A stretch of DNA of 64,000 nucleotides from Bombus terrestris (Eukaryota > Arthropoda > Insecta > Hymenoptera > Apidae). Positions 51,501 through 60,150 of this stretch are shown here, one piece after another; within the stretch, counting starts at the first letter, position 1; each line of letters opens with the position of its first letter. Where the stretch lies: NCBI RefSeq assembly GCF_910591885.1, contig NC_063279.1, positions 11,346,001 to 11,410,000 on the forward strand, read 5' to 3'. The notes beneath the pieces were generated by a model. That model worked only from the letters and a program-made list of their open reading frames with translations, ran no database searches and was not told the DNA's origin. The position numbers and the translations under genes were made by a program.

Positions 51501-53326
51501 AAAATACAACGTTATATCCCATTCCTTATTCCTATTTTTATATCATTGCGTCATGTATTTCAGAAAATAGAAATATAATAAATTAATAAATTAACACACC
51601 TTTCATACTATTAAAGTAAGAGAAATTTGACAAATTACAAACTGTTACTATTAGGTCATCTCATAAGTTCGTTCTGTTTTTCGAGCGGTTATATACGTTA
51701 AGATTGTTTGCATACCTTTCAGTTTCACGAAAAAATGTAATCTCCCTCTCGTTGTATAACTTATTCCCATTTTTCAAGTGCATTGGTCCCTTATCGCCGT
51801 ATGTTTATAAATCGACACATGAAATGTATACACAAAAGTCGGCACGAACTTATGGGATGACCTAACACTAATAAATTCTCTTCCGTAACAGTAACAAATT
51901 TTTTAATCAAATCAGTAGATTTTTGTAAATAAATTTTAGAGAGTAAAATGGTTAATTTGCCGCAACATTATAGAATTTTGCAAAAGAGAAGTCTGTAAGT
52001 TACAAATTGTGACTTGTTCTGAATTTTAATTATAACGTTCTATTATAGAATCGTAGTCCAGATCTATTATTTAATAATTAATTAACAGTTTTCTTATATC
52101 GTATTTTTTTCCTATATAGAAACACGATGGATAATGATTTTCCTGTCGAAATTCATCGAATCACGATAGCCCGCGAACGAAAATCGGAAACGCCCTTAAG
52201 TGCTTGCCTTTTCGAACGCCATCAAATTTTCGCGATCGTTAGCGTTCGCTCGATGAAGCATCATTCCGATCCACTTTCGTCATCGAAGTGCTTGCCGGCG
52301 CCGCGCCATTCTAACTCAACGAACTAATTAATTCTTCCTGACATTGAATTACGTAACGAACTAATTGATACCGCTCGTTATTCGCGAACGTCCTGTTACG
52401 TCTATCGTATTTAATCGTAACCGCTTTTCTACGGATTGATTGTCTCAATATCGATAGCGAACAAATGACGTATTCCTCTATAGGAATTATCGATATAAAA
52501 AATTACCGCGTGCTTTCTTCTGCTAATTAATTAAAAACAATTATTCTAAAGACTTGCAAGTTTCAAGTTATTTCATCGAACCTTCTCTTGATTTTTCACT
52601 TATCCCGCCAATTATAATTATCGTAACAATTTTAATGGATCCTTGTTAAACCTATAATTCAGCAAATACTAAATATTAAATTTCTAACTTATTTTATCCT
52701 GTTTCCATTGTCTTAATTATTATAAAAATCTTTCTTTCTACTTTAGAAACGTATAACTTTTAAGTAACTTTGCCCTGTCACACTTCCAAACACCTTAACA
52801 ATCTTTTAAACTACCTACTCTAAAAAATTCCAACTTTGTTACTTCATTCGCAGTATCAGCACGGAAGGGAATAGAAAAAGGAAAAACTTTTCAATTTTAT
52901 CACCGAGAAAATGGTCTGCTGACACATCGAAGAACCAAGTCTAATAAAAATACAGCGAATCCGTGGTATCGAAGGAAGAAATAAAATCTGAGATACTCTT
53001 ACCAAGAGTCCAGCTCGGTCAGCTACGCTGTCCTTGTCGACCCCGGTCACATAAATCCCAAGGCCGTACTCAAGGCCACCCCTGATCATCAAACCAAGGG
53101 ACTGACCGGGTTCGATGCAGAGCTCGACCTTCCTCGTCCTTGGACCGTACCTCGAGTCTCGAGGTGGATAAAGCGGAGGTGGTGATGTTGGACGACCTTG
53201 ACGGTCGATCCAGCTGCAGGACTGCTGGCGACCGGAAGAAGACCACACTGGATGTCCACCTCTACATCGGGGATCTAACGCTGGCCCTCGCACTGTCATA
53301 CTCAAGGTCCTGCATGATTTCAGCAT
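12433..53326 (-). CDS. dysc: Whirlin/dyschronic-type PDZ scaffold gene, 3' part (spliced)
   Basis: This is a spliced gene on the minus strand. Nine exons join in frame (53003-53326, 51256-51488, 50715-51015, 50305-50364, 39614-39724, 19240-19464, 13129-13434, 12680-12758, 12433-12575) into 593 residues. Domain order is the end of PDZ1 (about 1-15), PDZ2 (about 69-145), a harmonin-homology domain (about 200-285), a low-complexity linker (about 287-470) and PDZ3 (about 487-575). This order is that of whirlin, PDZD7 and Drosophila DYSC. Known members are cytoplasmic scaffolds; DYSC is known to act in circadian output and on the Slowpoke potassium channel. Most junctions have AG acceptors and GT donors with matching phase. 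The 5' end is missing: exon A starts inside PDZ1. The family call is firm. Orthology to dysc rather than another branch is inferred from the likely insect origin. Confidence 0.88.
12680..12758 (-). CDS. dysc: whirlin/dysc exon I: middle of PDZ3
   Basis: The exon is 79 nt with acceptor acattttcacag and donor gtaatttc, entering in phase 0 and leaving one base. It encodes DNGAAYEAGGLEVGQLILEV then DGHKVE. The GLxVGQxILEVxG signature is the conserved core of a PDZ domain. It was too short to appear as a long ORF and was found by following the splice frame from exon H to exon J. Confidence 0.92.
13129..13434 (-). CDS. dysc: whirlin/dysc exon H: linker and first half of PDZ3
   Basis: This 102-codon exon is phase 0 at both ends, with acceptor gctgtgcccgtttcag and donor gtaagga. 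It opens with ELAHKLSRSFDMQEAQLLEE, then a Gly/Ala run and a basic RRHHSAQRLTR stretch. PDZ3 begins with GNLRITVKKTKSILGIAIEG; the ligand-binding loop is LGIA. It continues GANTKHPLPRIINIH. The segment LGIAIEGGANT-PLPRI is close to what is known for the third PDZ domain of whirlin-type proteins. The domain continues in exon I with DNGAA. Confidence 0.9.
14598..14702. repeat. AT-rich (ATA/AAATAT) simple repeat
   Basis: Long run of TATAAATA and (TA)n units, able to fold back on itself; in the G-H intron. Confidence 0.8.
14775..14812. repeat. (TGG)n imperfect repeat
   Basis: Run of GGTGGT units on the plus strand with minor interruptions, in an otherwise AT-rich intron. Confidence 0.75.
16856..17336. 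mobile_element. Tc1-like MITE with long terminal repeats, 481 bp
   Basis: TA flanks a pair of ends starting CAGTGATGTGGAAAAGTTC (left) and CAGTAGCGTATGCAAATGTT (right, reverse complement). The similarity continues about 80 bases inward: both ends share TTCATTTTAT and, after it, CGATATCTA followed by GAATTT. An ORF for a transposase is absent, and the centre is AT-rich with a (TA)n run at 17122-17144. The TA target and CAGTG start are typical of the Tc1/mariner superfamily. Confidence 0.65.
19240..19464 (-). CDS. dysc: whirlin/dysc exon G: acidic and Gly-rich linker
   Basis: The exon has 75 codons, phase 0 at both ends. The donor is the strong gtaagttt and the acceptor is gtcgcgacgcag behind a tttttctccc tract. 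The peptide runs from ESDGGCDGSDAEMIGNGRRG through an acidic MEEDEDEGREER block and a run of Gly to a folded-looking end, LLGGLTQRVKSWYWGARPL. The aromatic, basic tail may be a short interaction motif. An upstream in-frame ATG at about 19525 would allow an alternative start, but no promoter is evident. Codon use is GC-rich compared with the surrounding intron. Confidence 0.68.
21929..21972. repeat. (TA)n-rich simple repeat
   Basis: TTATATATAATATTATATG followed by a TA run; in the F-G intron. Confidence 0.8.
25011..25195. mobile_element. Mariner-type MITE, 185 bp
   Basis: The left end TTAGATTGTTCAAAAAGTG and the reverse complement of the right end TTAGGTCGTCCGAAAAGTT match at 20 of the first 25 positions, both continuing into TCTTTC. 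The TTAGGTYGTCCGAAAAGTTTC end is typical of mariner elements in insects. There is no room for a transposase, so this is a deletion derivative moved in trans. Flanking bases do not show a clean TA duplication. Confidence 0.7.
25288..25358. repeat. AATAAACATTTAT repeat patch
   Basis: AATAAACATTTAT at 25291 recurs at 25342, with CAACAAACATTTAGCAATTTA between. It is an AT-rich local duplication about 95 bases right of the mariner MITE. Confidence 0.5.
26236..26343. repeat. About 36-bp degenerate tandem repeat, 3 copies
   Basis: Copies start at 26236, 26273 and 26308. Each begins ACTGGTT(T/C), then TCA or TCG, then a GATCAGTC or GACCGGTC block. Copy 2 holds the perfect palindrome TTGACCGGTCAA (26289-26300). 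The unit lies in the F-G intron, and a related GACCGGT element is just upstream at about 26169. Confidence 0.6.
27304..27420. mobile_element. Mariner 3'-end fragment
   Basis: The right edge, ending GACAACCTAA and followed by TA, is nearly identical to the right end of the element at 25195 over the last 35 bases. Both share the inner block AACAAAATGGATC about 90 to 100 bases from the edge. No matching left end was found upstream, so this seems a truncated copy of the same family. Confidence 0.6.
27768..27878 (-). CDS. Possible extra linker exon (or short terminal exon)
   Basis: On the minus strand, after a plausible acceptor (gttgtctggccag), a phase-0 frame encodes ASNTGYVYDDEWKRRSRRKK and then an acidic, Ala/Asn-rich tail. 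A weak donor (gtggct) at 27767 would give a 37-codon phase-0 cassette able to sit between exons F and G. Without that donor the frame runs 24 codons further to a TAA at 27693, making an alternative last exon. The peptide composition resembles the neighbouring linker exons. The donor is poor and the acidic stretch could come from a (TCATC)-rich opposite strand, so this is tentative. Confidence 0.3.
29369..29480. repeat. TA/ACGATA simple repeat
   Basis: Mixed TATACGATA and (TA)n units, including the palindromic ACAATGTACATTGT near 29454; in the F-G intron. Confidence 0.75.
35122..35346 (+). CDS. Candidate nested small gene: 61-residue ORF behind a splice acceptor
   Basis: Opposite in orientation to whirlin/dysc, inside the F-G intron. 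An ATG at 35161 with a good context (A at -3, G at +4) opens 61 codons to TGA at 35344-35346. The exon seems to start after a ctgcatttgtttcag acceptor at 35121. The peptide begins MESWLSDVQRVRIPRPKFG and ends in an amphipathic helix-like TQDVAKATEELRQALQDKL. It has no signal peptide or membrane segment. I do not recognise the family. Two other frames over the first 50 to 100 bases are also open, so the reading frame is uncertain. A possible AATAAA lies at 36322-36327. Confidence 0.4.
36950..37350. repeat. Degenerate AT-rich repeat field
   Basis: Motifs such as GTAAGC(A/G)ATCA, GTTAGG(G/A)TATTAAA and TAAGGTATTAAAGTAG recur several times (for example near 37025, 37150 and 37165), with GTAATATAATA runs at the right end. 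It looks like an old, diverged tandem array. No ORF. Confidence 0.5.
39614..39724 (-). CDS. dysc: whirlin/dysc exon F: linker cassette
   Basis: The exon is 111 nt, phase 0 in and out, with acceptor cggtttcttttgcag and donor gtgagtc. It encodes 37 residues, beginning DYEDELENGRGRRHSSPGG and ending HHHLHPDNL. This is acidic then His-rich low-complexity sequence typical of the disordered linker between the harmonin-homology domain and PDZ3. Another frame is also open here, but only phase 0 connects to exons G and H without a stop. It joins in frame directly to exon D. Confidence 0.72.
43709..44192. mobile_element. Tc1-like MITE, 484 bp, related to that at 16.9 kb
   Basis: The edges are TA then CAGTGGCTACAAAAAGTATT on the left, and CAGTGGTGTGCAAAAGTTTT then TA as the reverse complement of the right. 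The right end is close to the left end of the element at 16856 (CAGTGATGTGGAAAAGTTC) and the lengths are almost equal (484 and 481 bp). There is no coding capacity. Confidence 0.55.
45319..45492 (-). CDS. dysc: whirlin/dysc exon E: candidate alternative terminal exon
   Basis: After an acceptor (gatttctcgcag) the frame left by exon D stays open for 57 codons and stops with TAA at 45319-45321. The peptide reads like real coding sequence, for example DNQEYRSPSEDSGLGADMPR. The stop codon lies inside AATAAA (45318-45323), a polyadenylation signal. The only GT donor near the end of the ORF is a weak gtcaag, with exon end 45338; it leaves phase 2, which does not fit exon F. I therefore favour an alternative last exon giving a short protein without PDZ3. 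An internal exon followed by an unseen phase-correcting exon is the alternative. Confidence 0.55.
   Translation of the reverse strand, partial: RGVPSGCCRPGRLVDVEGDPLGVTGPLLPRDNQEYRSPSEDSGLGADMPRTRSRRFQ
50305..50364 (-). CDS. dysc: whirlin/dysc exon D: 20-residue linker cassette
   Basis: This is a 60-nt exon, phase 0 at both ends, between an attattttcag acceptor and a strong gtaagtg donor. It encodes RKGDRAHSDLIVTPSLHDLP, a polar linker after the harmonin-homology domain. Because its length is a multiple of three and both phases are 0, it can be skipped or included without changing the frame. It can also join in frame to exon E or to exon F, so it sits at the point where the two candidate isoforms diverge. 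Confidence 0.75.
50715..51015 (-). CDS. dysc: whirlin/dysc exon C: harmonin-homology domain (HHD)
   Basis: This exon is 301 nt. Its first base completes the split codon of exon B, and it ends in phase 0 at a gtatgc donor. The acceptor is ttttctttag. The peptide is strongly helical: TAAMVEEKARVVLARSERA, then LSQLLADYRTRRMTIEELV, then NLGDLLNTHEKLTLLTELRE, then VDSKDRAAFDDLVY. The pattern of a Tyr-Arg turn followed by MTIEELV and a helix ending in TELRELV matches the harmonin_N-like fold of whirlin and PDZD7, which serves protein-protein contacts. Its place directly after PDZ2 is as expected for the family. Confidence 0.9.
51256..51488 (-). CDS. dysc: whirlin/dysc exon B: second half of PDZ2
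   Basis: This exon is 233 nt, entering in phase 0 and leaving with two bases of a codon. The acceptor is ttgctttccag and the donor is gtaagaa. It continues PDZ2 with VGDQIIEVNGQNF, then THDEAVEILK on the alpha-B helix (the His at its start is typical of class I ligand binding), then MTLLIRDVGKVP as the last strand. A short linker rich in Pro, Ser and His leads towards the next domain. The VGDQIIEVNG block is a standard PDZ signature. Joining to exon C restores the frame. Confidence 0.9.
51489..53002. other. whirlin/dysc intron A-B (1.5 kb)
   Basis: The intron interrupts PDZ2 between GLL and VGDQ. It carries the mariner-like MITE at 51651-51865. The GC-richer patch at 52130-52330 is open on the plus strand for 66 codons but looks non-coding. 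Confidence 0.7.
51651..51865. mobile_element. Mariner-like MITE, 215 bp, in the exon A-B intron
   Basis: The ends are inverted repeats: TTAGGTCATCTCATAAGTTC on the left and TTAGGTCATCCCATAAGTTC as the reverse complement of the right, 23 of 26 positions equal. The left edge is preceded by TA. There is no coding capacity. The TIR differs from that of the elements at 25 and 27 kb (CATAAGTTCG in place of GAAAAGTTTC), so it is a separate subfamily. The high TIR identity suggests a fairly recent insertion within the whirlin/dysc gene. Confidence 0.75.
53003..53326 (-). CDS. dysc: whirlin/dysc exon A: end of PDZ1, linker, first half of PDZ2
   Basis: The exon has 108 codons, phase 0 at both ends. 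The acceptor is a ttttcattgcag tract just above 53326 and the donor is gtaagag just below 53003. It opens with MLKSCRTLSMTVRGP, which fits the last beta strand of a PDZ domain, so the preceding exon should carry the rest of PDZ1. A Ser/Pro/Arg-rich linker of about 55 residues follows. PDZ2 then begins at TRKVELCIEPGQSLGLMIRG, where LGLM is the carboxylate-binding loop, and continues through GIYVTGVDKDSVADRAGLL. The domain is cut at GLL and resumes in exon B with VGDQ. The first codon is ATG, so an isoform starting here is possible, but the PDZ1-like residues argue for an internal exon. Confidence 0.88.
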
Positions 53327-53613
53327 CTGCAATGAAAATTGCGAGTTTGTTAAATTTTGATAGAGCGCTATATAAATTTTCCGATTTTTCTGTTATTTTA
53401 ATTGTATACTTTAATCATATTTCTATTATATTAATTTCATTTTAATTTCCGTATATTTAAGCAAATTTCATTGTAAATTTTAGTGCACAAAACATGTAGC
53501 TAAATGTAAAAATTATCGTGAACGAAGGTGGCTGTTAGATTATCTGGGTGCGACAGGTTCCCCGGAAGAGTATTCACAAAGAGTGTGGGAACGTTTTGAA
53601 AATCGGTGGAAAA

Positions 53614-53689
53614 TGGGTTAACGTAGGGTGCGGATGGGCTGAAGTGGAGATTGGGTTAACGTGTGGTGCAGATGGGCTTAAAGTGGTGC
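53614..53689. repeat. 38-bp tandem duplication
   Basis: TGGGTTAACGTAGGGTGCGG at 53614 recurs as TGGGTTAACGTGTGGTGCAG at 53652, and the following GATGGGCT(G/T)AAAGTGG part is also repeated. Two diverged copies stand head to tail, about 290 bases upstream of exon A. Confidence 0.7.
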
Positions 53690-56600
53690 TGGAAGAAATG
53701 GCGAGCTTGCAAATGACAAGAAGATCGAACTTGAGATTTTCGAAAATTAATATTTTCATGAAATTTGAAAGTTGAAAAAATTGAAACAGGAGAAAGCCCC
53801 AAGATTGAAGACCAAGAAACGAAAAATTATAAAATATGTATGTAGAGTATAAGGGGCAAGGAACATAAAAGATAAAATATGCAGTCCTTGCAGTATAAAT
53901 AAATAAAATAGGTACAGAAAGGTGAAAAGGAATAATCGTAACAGTAGAAAAAGTCTAAAATGCCCACGAAGGAAACTCTTCGGGGTTAAAAAAAAAAAAG
54001 AAAAATTCCACAGATAAAAGATGTGAGCTTTTAAAAAACTAAGAACGGAAATATAAAAATTTCGGATCTAAAAGGGAATACAAAAATGAAATAAAGACGT
54101 ATCAGAAAAAGTAAGGTAAAAAAATAAAATTAAAAGAATCTCTCAATGCTTAAAATTGACGCCAGTGGTAAAATAATTTATATCCCAGTTTCAATAAATT
54201 TATTTAACCACATCCATATACGAATTTGTTCCCTCTAACTGAGAAACTTTATTTAAACTGCTGTACGAAAGCGTCGTTTACGAGCCTGCTATGCACTAGC
54301 TTCGAATTAAATGGAAAATTGAGGCAGGTTATTAATTCCTCCATAAAACGTAATGCCATCAAGGATAATTAACCTCTATTATTGGCCACTCTATTGAGTT
54401 CTTATTGACCCCCGGCTACCGAGCTGCATTTATCTTACAGCTGACAAAGACTCTCTCACTTTGTATAAGCATAAACGTATAGTTGAAGAAAGCGATATAG
54501 TAAAATCGGTCACTAATTCAAATTTGCAATTTTCCATGATCGTAACAACTAATTAGACACGTACTGAGGACCATAAGAATTTCGAAGCCTCGTTCAGGGA
54601 CATATTCAGGGATATCAACTGAGAACTACTTTTCCCTTTGTAATATAGTAATATAGATATAGTAAGATAATTAATTTTGAAATAATTTTACGGACCACTG
54701 TATATCGTTCAAATGCATATATTAACATACGCGGCACGCTTAACATGCAAAATGAAGTTCCATACCTAACAGACGTATTATTTAAACGAGGTTATTGCAC
54801 TTGATCGAATAAATAGAAACATCGGAGAACTTAGACCATCCTTTGGCCATTATTCAAGCTTCGTGACGGCACTCTTATGCAAAAGAGCCTACGGACACGC
54901 ATCAAGCAGGAGAAGATTCCTCGCTGAGGATCTCAGAATAGATCGCTTATACGTGTTGTGCCTCAACGAACTGAAAGAAATCATTGTTCGTCAAGGGTTT
55001 CTTCCGAGGCTACCTTGGCAAGTGAAACAGCCAACAATCGGCGTGTGTACCGCGTCAACGAGGAACAAACGATTTCTATTCCGTTCTCCAGCGAGGATAA
55101 AAGCTACGACACTATCGTTGGCATACGATCCTTTGTACAATTTCCGAAAGATCACGTCAGCTACGCATACGTGTAACAAAGAGATCGAGTGTTCTCGATC
55201 GCGTTTTTGTCAGCCGTTTGACTATCGGAATTGAAGCTTCCAAAAAAGAACTGATTTTGCTATGTTTAATCTTTCTGTGATCTTCAAATTTTTATATTTT
55301 TATCTTTCTGCGTGTTTTTTTTTTTTTTTGCTCGTTTTCAATCAGAATTTATTTTCCTGTGAAAAATTTTGCAGAAAATTTTTTAGGTTTGAAAAAAGAG
55401 AAGCAAGGTATGTAAAATCTGTTATTAATATGCGCGATTGCTCGTTTTATTTTTATACTAGAAATTTTCTTGAAACATTGACAACGAAATCGAAACAGAC
55501 ATTAACAAAACTAAGATCGCAGTAAGGTTAATATTCGTCATATTTTAATGTTTGAAGACGATCTTTATGGACAACAATTCTTTCATATTTTTCTCAAACT
55601 ACAATAATTGATTCAGAATAGAAAATGAGGTCGGATTCAGGTTCGGATTCAGGTCGGAAATGATCTAAAGGATATATTCTGGTTAAAATCTCTCATACTA
55701 TGGAGAATAGAAAGAAAAATAGTAAAAGGGAAAGTAACATTACTATCTTACGTAGCGAAGAGATAGAAAGGAGTAAAAAAATTTGAAAAGAGGAGAACTT
55801 GTAGAGAGAACGAATTTATGAAGGATCAAACACGAGTTTCGAAACGGATGATAGAATTAAAGTCGAAGAAGAACATGTAAAAGGAATAAGGTTGAAGCAA
55901 ATTCAGATCTTCAGCGGAGTCTACAACCTTGGCGCGAATTAAATCAAACTGAAGAGAGAGAATTCCTCACAGAAAGATATACGTTTCGCGTATTAACCAA
56001 ATCCAGTCGATCTTCAACGAGAATTTTTTCCGAATACGAATTGGTGCATGAGTCGTTTGATTAACAGTAAAAATAGAAACCTATAATTGTAGCTAAATAT
56101 ACGATTCTAGTTGAAATGGTATAATGAACAAGGATAAGTATATTATAATATTATGTTGACAACACATGTTGGTCAACGTGGTTTCTGTGCGGTTCATATA
56201 ATCCACGTTAAATTTATTTTTTGATGGAGAGAGCAGCTTTTTGTATCGATTTCAAAATACTTTAATACGTAAAGTCACGGAGATTTCCATTTGAAGCTTG
56301 CCGATTATTCCTTAAAAAAGTGGGGCCATTTTAAATTAATTATCAATGGCATTTTTAAAACTATTTCTGTGAGTTTTGTAATACATCACTCCGAATTATA
56401 TGGAAAAATCTGTGTGATACCATCATCGATTGGATAGTACTTCTTGTAAGTACGTGTGGAGCTCAAAACATCAATCGTTATCGCTTGCCTACAATTCAGT
56501 TTACGACCTCGCTATATGTTTCTTTGCTCTGGGCTTAGGCTATAGATTATAGGCCTATTCTCATGTCAGAAAAGGATAGAAGGAACAATTCGATAAGCAT

Positions 56601-58182
56601 TTGTCGAGGGAAACACGCGTCCGAAGAAAATTGGCACGTGTAAGGTCATGAAGAAGTAGACGGTGCGTTCGACGGTGACGCCACTTGGTAGCTAGGATAT
56701 CGATCTCCTGGCACTCCGTGACGTCACATCCTGCCTATCCTTGACCCAGCCCGAATCACGTCCTTAGGATTCCATGCTTCTGGCCCACGAAGATGCAATT
56801 TTGTCGTATCTATGCAAGGCATGTACTTGCGTCAATGTTCTTCCGGCTCCTTCATCACGGAGGAGCCATCAAGAACGCGTGGAACTTTTCCGATGAGGCC
56901 GCATAAATTACTTTGTCCAAGTTGCTGGAATTACAACGCGATTCATCACGCCACGAAAATTAAGCTAATGGCACGCTTTCCGCAAAACAAAACATTTGGT
57001 TGAGAACGTGAAACGTTTGTCGTTGAAGAAGAGTAACAATATCGATAGAAAAAAGCTTCCATTTAAGCTTCCTGGACTGTTCCGCAATAATTTACCTAAC
57101 AAACAATAATATTTATGTAAAATATACATAGATTTCAATTTTATGAAAATCTACAAATAAAGAGAATTTATGGAAGTCTTCAAGTTTTATAAATACGTAT
57201 AAGTGAAGAATTGATCGAGCAATCCAATAATTCATCCGAAAACTGTAAATCGATGACTAGTTCGTTGCCGGATATTCAGATCGTGATATTTCGTATGAGT
57301 AATTGAAGTGATTGTGAGAGATTTTCGCTAGAAAGCTACAGATGAAATGTGGTTTGACTACAAAGGAGACTACAAAAGAGAGAATTTTTTTTAACTTCCA
57401 AAACAATGGTATTATTCTAGCTATTTCCTCGTAAAATCGTGCAACGGTCCATGACTCTGTTGCGATAAACGCAGAACGGAAATCGTGTTTCGCGTGTGCA
57501 TGAACGATTAAAAAGCCTCACAGATTCTTATCCTTAATAAACCTGGTGGAACTTTCGTACGTGATATTGGCTGAAAGTACACAACTACTGTTTGTGTTTT
57601 TTACAAAATGCACGATAGACATATTTATAGAATTGTTATGTGGGAAACGAGGAACTGCTGATTCATTCGTTGCAATAATCGATGCATAACAAAATGGATA
57701 TTAAATAGACCATATCTGTAACTAATCGTATCTGAACTATAATCACAACATAACGATTATTGCATATCGTATTTATTATACAGTACTTATTGTAATATTC
57801 CATGGATGAAATAAATTTTTGTTTAAATTCCATTTGTTTAATTAATTTTATAGAAATGAGAATTTGCATAAATATTCGAAGTCTAACATAAATAATATAG
57901 CAATGTATAATCAGAAAGCCGAGCATGCAACGATTCAGTAGAATATACGCGTCCTGGTCAGCCCTCCTTCGTAAAAACATTATACAATATACACATAACT
58001 ATCCGCACCCGTGCTTTTGCATAATGGTTTTTGCTTAGCTTACTTTTCTCTCTGTCTGGGTGGATTTTTGTAAACGAAATTTCATTTACTTCCCGAACAG
58101 CTAAAAAGCTGAAATTTTAATTCTTGCATCAGCACCACTTCAGAAAAAAGTCGCTGTTCACGGGCCAAGTTTTAGATTTCCA

Positions 58183-58258
58183 ACATATCATATAATATAA
58201 CATATAATAAAATATATATAAAATATAATATAACATATATTTTTGTATATATAATAAC
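58183..58258. repeat. AT-rich simple repeat (ATATAATATAACAT)
   Basis: Repeated ATATAA(T/C)AT units; within the intron upstream of exon A. Confidence 0.8.
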
Positions 58259-59711
58259 AAAAAATTATTAGTGGACAATCCAAGCGACTTTTAGAATTTT
58301 TCATATACATGTATCTGTGATACACAGAGGAAAATAACTTTTTTAATGGAGCATTATTAATTAATTGAATTTTATTATATTATTAGGGCTCATATTAGTT
58401 TAGTTTCAAAGTTATCAGAATTTTAACATTTTCAAAAATGTCTTCGATACATCGTGAAGTTAATGCAATGACTCCAGCAGGTTTATATTTTTAATAATAT
58501 GAGTTCAACAATTGAGCTGTACCTTATTGTATGATTATCGCGTGTGTTCAACATATACAGGTTTTCTTATACATTATTATTACATTGAATTTCTTAATGA
58601 TACCTGATAAAGAATATTATTTTTCTTCTTTTTACATTTTTAAATAAAAACCATTTTTTTTACTTCCTTATTTAAAATTTCCTTCAGGCTATCAACGATC
58701 CACAGTCTTTAGCAGCGCAATAAATCAGATGTACAACTAGCCAGCTATGCAACGCTAATTATTTCACTTTCATTGGCGTTAAACACGCCAAGATTCGTCG
58801 GAAAATGAGACCACATAGCTACGCGTAAATTACGAGGCCATTCAGAAGCTTCCGCGAAGGTTTACAGCCCGCGTATTGCCAAGCAAATTTCATGGTCGTC
58901 GTCCGTCTTCTGGGACGAGGGCCAATTAAATAAATAATTCATGAGGTCGAAGAGCAAGCGGAAAATCGTCCAACCAAGTCGGCTGAAACTCTTTATCGTG
59001 TCCTGGCCAGGACTATTTCTTTTCGACGACATCATATACGTCATATAATCCTTTTCGATCAAGTATCACGTGCACATCCCTGTTTATAAATATTAAGAAA
59101 CTTATGAAGACTTAAGTAAATCCGAAGGATCAGTAGGAAATTATTAAAGCTTCTAAATAAGTTATTTCATTCGAAGTATATTGAACATTATAATAACAGT
59201 CTCATCAGTTCAATATAACAAAATTAATCCTCTTCTTGTCTACGTATGTGTCTTTCTATCACCGTTTTGATTATTTTTATATTCATATTATTGCTTGTTA
59301 TTTAGCTCCATACGTGCTGTAGATAATTTTAGGGTACAAATTTAGATTTTGAATAGATTTTGTAATGGCTGACTAGGACATGTATATTCTACTGAATCGA
59401 TATACATTCGACTTTCTAATTATATTGCTATGTTATGATATATAGCTGTTTATCTAATTTACTTTCAATTCTTTCATTAATATTTAGATTAGAATTCTAT
59501 AAAGAGCAAAACATAATTACTAGAATTTGATGTATTACTATGATTCTATCAAGTACGTTTAACAACCTTCGATCATAATCTTGTGTAAATATAAAATTCT
59601 CATCGATCAATCGTTTTCTTGGTACTTTAGATTAATTGCTTCGTATGAAACTGGTAGATGTATTAATAGTAATGAACGAATTTATTATTAAAATTTACGT
59701 ATATTTCACCC

Positions 59712-59905
59712 TCGTGAGGACGCCACTCGAGTTCCGTCGACAAATCGGGAAGTTGTTCTGATAGTTGTGGGACCGACTATCGGTCTGGTCACTTTCGTGA
59801 TTCCCGGCGATACTTCTCGATCAATTTCGCTCGAGATAAGCGACCTCGGTCGACGTAGGGGATGGACTACAGACGAGTAAACAAGTTTGGCGACGTCTAT
59901 TGGGT
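59712..59905 (+). mobile_element. Possible LTR fragment with primer-binding-site-like sequence
   Basis: A GC-richer block begins TGAGGACGCCACTCGAG and runs about 170 bases to GAGTAAACA, that is TG...CA ends. It is directly followed by AGTTTGGCGACGTC, which resembles the TTTGGCGAC start of primer binding sites in arthropod Gypsy-type elements. No second LTR and no gag or pol coding is seen nearby, so it would be a solo or truncated 5' end. The assignment rests on pattern only. Confidence 0.25.
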
Positions 59906-60057
59906 GGACACCATCGACGATTGATTTTTGCTACCCTCGTTTAGGCATTGAATAGATTTTCGGTATAACACCTACATTGCTGATCGTCTAATCAATCTAA
60001 TCAATGAAAGTCTTTTCATTATACAGAGTGTTTTGTTGATCTTGGTTAATGTCTCAA

Positions 60058-60150
60058 TTACTCTTGTTACTACAAGAAATTGTAGGACAAATGTTACTAC
60101 AAACTCTTGTTACTCTTGTTACTCTTGTTACTACAAAAATTAGGACAAAG
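60058..60150. repeat. Short nested tandem repeat
   Basis: CTCTTGTTACTACAA, then an AATT-like spacer and AGGACAAA, occurs twice. An inner run of CTCTTGTTA occurs three times in the second copy. This is probably replication slippage within the large upstream intron. Confidence 0.65.

Noticed and set aside
54560..54699. Possible 140-bp MITE with ends like TACTGAGGACC and CAGTGGTCCG
   Set aside because: The end similarity is too poor to be separated from chance.
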